Assembly (NCBI RefSeq): GCF_946886895.1
Contig: NZ_CAMPJO010000017.1
Coordinates: 1 to 64,000 of the forward strand
DNA: 64,000 nt
Direction of reading: 5' to 3'
Origin: an uncultured Marinobacter sp.
Lineage (GTDB): Bacteria; Pseudomonadota; Gammaproteobacteria; Pseudomonadales; Oleiphilaceae
The position numbers and the translations under genes are program-made. Below the pieces are notes generated by a model, which had not been told where the DNA came from, searched no databases, and saw only the letters and a list, made by a program, of their open reading frames with translations. Shown in pieces: positions 63,392 through 64,000 of the stretch (its first letter is position 1; every line of letters starts with the position of its first letter).

Positions 63392-63627
63392 GCCTTGCTC
63401 CGGCGTTTTTGGGTTCGGTGCTTAGGCGCAGTTTTGGTGGTTATCTTCGGGCGGAACACAGCCGCCAGTTTGGCAACGGTGTTGTAGTTAAACTCGGTGT
63501 CCAGGTCACGGGGCAATCCGGCGTAAACATCGTTCAGCGCCCGCTCATTTGGTGTTCTGGTTCCTGGCGCCATGGGTTTGGCTGGTGCAAAGTATCGGGA
63601 GTGGGCATTCAGCATTGGGTGCCACAA
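63340..63627 (-). CDS. Cassette 3: possible antisense-oriented hypothetical ORF
   Basis: Cassette 3 (about 63386-63743) has no convincing + gene. On the minus strand a 95-codon frame from TTG 63627 (or ATG 63615) spans most of it, giving TPNERALNDVYAGLPRDLDTEFNYNTVAKLAAVFRP followed by a basic tail. Its last ~15 codons run into attC2. There is no clear Shine-Dalgarno. The composition looks protein-like but I do not recognise it. Alternatives are a non-coding cassette or a decayed gene. Confidence 0.3.
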   Translation of the reverse strand: MWHPMLNAHSRYFAPAKPMAPGTRTPNERALNDVYAGLPRDLDTEFNYNTVAKLAAVFRPKITTKTAPKHRTQKRRSKAFNAELSGALVMEAKPQ

Positions 63628-63650
63628 TAAATTGCCGGGGTAACCGGCAT

Positions 63651-63749
63651 CTAACCAGGCGCATCAATACGCGGCCTGCGGCCGCCGGACGCCCTTTCCA
63701 TTGCGGCTGCGCCTCCATTACAAGGGCGCCGTTGTGCGCAGCGTTATGT
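63651..63749 (+). repeat. attC: attC site 3 (end of cassette 3)
   Basis: Outer pair TAAC (63652-63655) with GTTA (63743-63746); inner GGCGCA (63658-63663) with TGCGC (63735-63739). Nearly the same core as attC2 (GCCGCCGGACGCCCTTT...CCATTACAAGGGCGCCG pattern). Confidence 0.9.
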
Positions 63750-63772
63750 CCTCAGACCCAGAGAGTGTCGAA

Positions 63773-64000
63773 ATGTCTGACAGCGTTGAGATTGAAATCA
63801 CTGGCAGAGAGGCAAGCCTGATATTGAAGTATGGCTATCCTTTTCCAGACCAGGCGGCTTATTTTGAAAGAGTAGCGGGTAAGAAAGGCTATCATCAGGT
63901 AACAATCGGAAAGTTCTGGTTAGAGACAATAGTTGGCGATCTATGCAGGTCAATAAAAGAAGTCCGAAGTTCGGCATTACAGGAGGAGCTAGATTCGTTG
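63773..64000 (+). CDS. Cassette 4: hypothetical protein, cut by the window end
   Basis: An open frame runs from attC3 to the last base without a stop. ATG 63773 (MSDSVEIEITGREASLILKY) follows GAGAG at 63761-63765; an in-frame ATG at 63746 sits inside the attC core. The 76 visible residues contain EIEITGREASLIL and YFERVAGKKGYHQVTIGKFWL and no signal peptide. I do not recognise the family, and the 3' end lies outside the window. Confidence 0.6.
   Translation, partial: MSDSVEIEITGREASLILKYGYPFPDQAAYFERVAGKKGYHQVTIGKFWLETIVGDLCRSIKEVRSSALQEELDSL

Larger units (their letters stand above)
61175..64000. mobile_element. Chromosomal integron: integrase, attI region and at least four cassettes
   Basis: An IntI-type integrase gene read leftward, a 230-base attI/promoter region and, to its right, cassettes separated by three attC sites (62903, 63293, 63651). 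Each attC ends in a GTTA core, and cassettes 1, 2 and 4 carry genes in the + direction. The array continues past the window end. Cassette 1 is clearly richer in A+T than the flanking chromosome. Confidence 0.9.

Noticed and set aside
63549..63821. 90-codon plus frame across attC3
   Set aside because: Runs straight through an attC site and has no Shine-Dalgarno; attC structure explains the sequence.

Overview
This window looks like the replication-origin region of a marine gammaproteobacterium. Gene order, protein character, GC-rich codon use and lifestyle genes (RND efflux, NhaB, cyclohexanecarboxylate catabolism, alpha-amylase, chromosomal integron) all fit Marinobacter or a close relative. 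The genus is an inference from reading the proteins; no search was run.

Layout. 1-5.9 kb: an MsbA-related ABC exporter, gabT, a secreted chloride-type alpha-amylase and a VC0807-family membrane protein, all on +. 5.98-13.5 kb: the dnaA-dnaN-recF-gyrB block on -, with an ABC1/UbiB-family kinase gene between dnaN and recF and two parS-like ParB sites inside recF. 13.54-14.2 kb: AT-rich intergenic oriC with DnaA-box-like sites. 14.2-18.2 kb: rpmH-rnpA-yidD-yidC-mnmE on +. 18.2-28.4 kb: about 10 kb of accessory genes between mnmE and mnmG (lipoprotein, GGDEF/EAL protein, acyl-CoA dehydrogenase, DUF3833 lipoprotein, RND adaptor and pump). 28.8-33.1 kb: mnmG-rsmG-parA-parB, preceded by two consensus DnaA boxes. 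33.3-43.8 kb: atpIBEFHAGDC, glmU, glmS. 43.9-47.1 kb: AraC/PchR-like regulator and TonB-dependent siderophore receptor. 47.1-52.1 kb (-): a five-gene operon closely matching the cyclohexanecarboxyl-CoA route (aliA, badH, badI, aliB and a MarR/BadR-like regulator) without badK. 52.5-56.7 kb: nhaB, a periplasmic solute-binding protein, a DUF3047 protein and a K+ channel. 56.8-61.2 kb: nrdAB, preceded by two NrdR boxes, a cobalamin riboswitch and a hairpin that buries the nrdA ribosome binding site. 61.2-64 kb: a chromosomal integron with an SOS-controlled integrase, an attI region, three attC sites and four cassettes, the last cut by the window edge.

How it works together. Most of the window is the conserved origin neighbourhood: initiation (dnaA, oriC), clamp and repair (dnaN, recF), supercoiling (gyrB), segregation (parAB, parS), tRNA/rRNA modification (mnmE, mnmG, rsmG), membrane protein insertion (yidC/yidD), energy (ATP synthase) and cell-wall precursor supply (glmUS). 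The most informative accessory systems are the layered NrdR plus B12 control of a B12-independent ribonucleotide reductase, the alicyclic-acid operon and the integron array.
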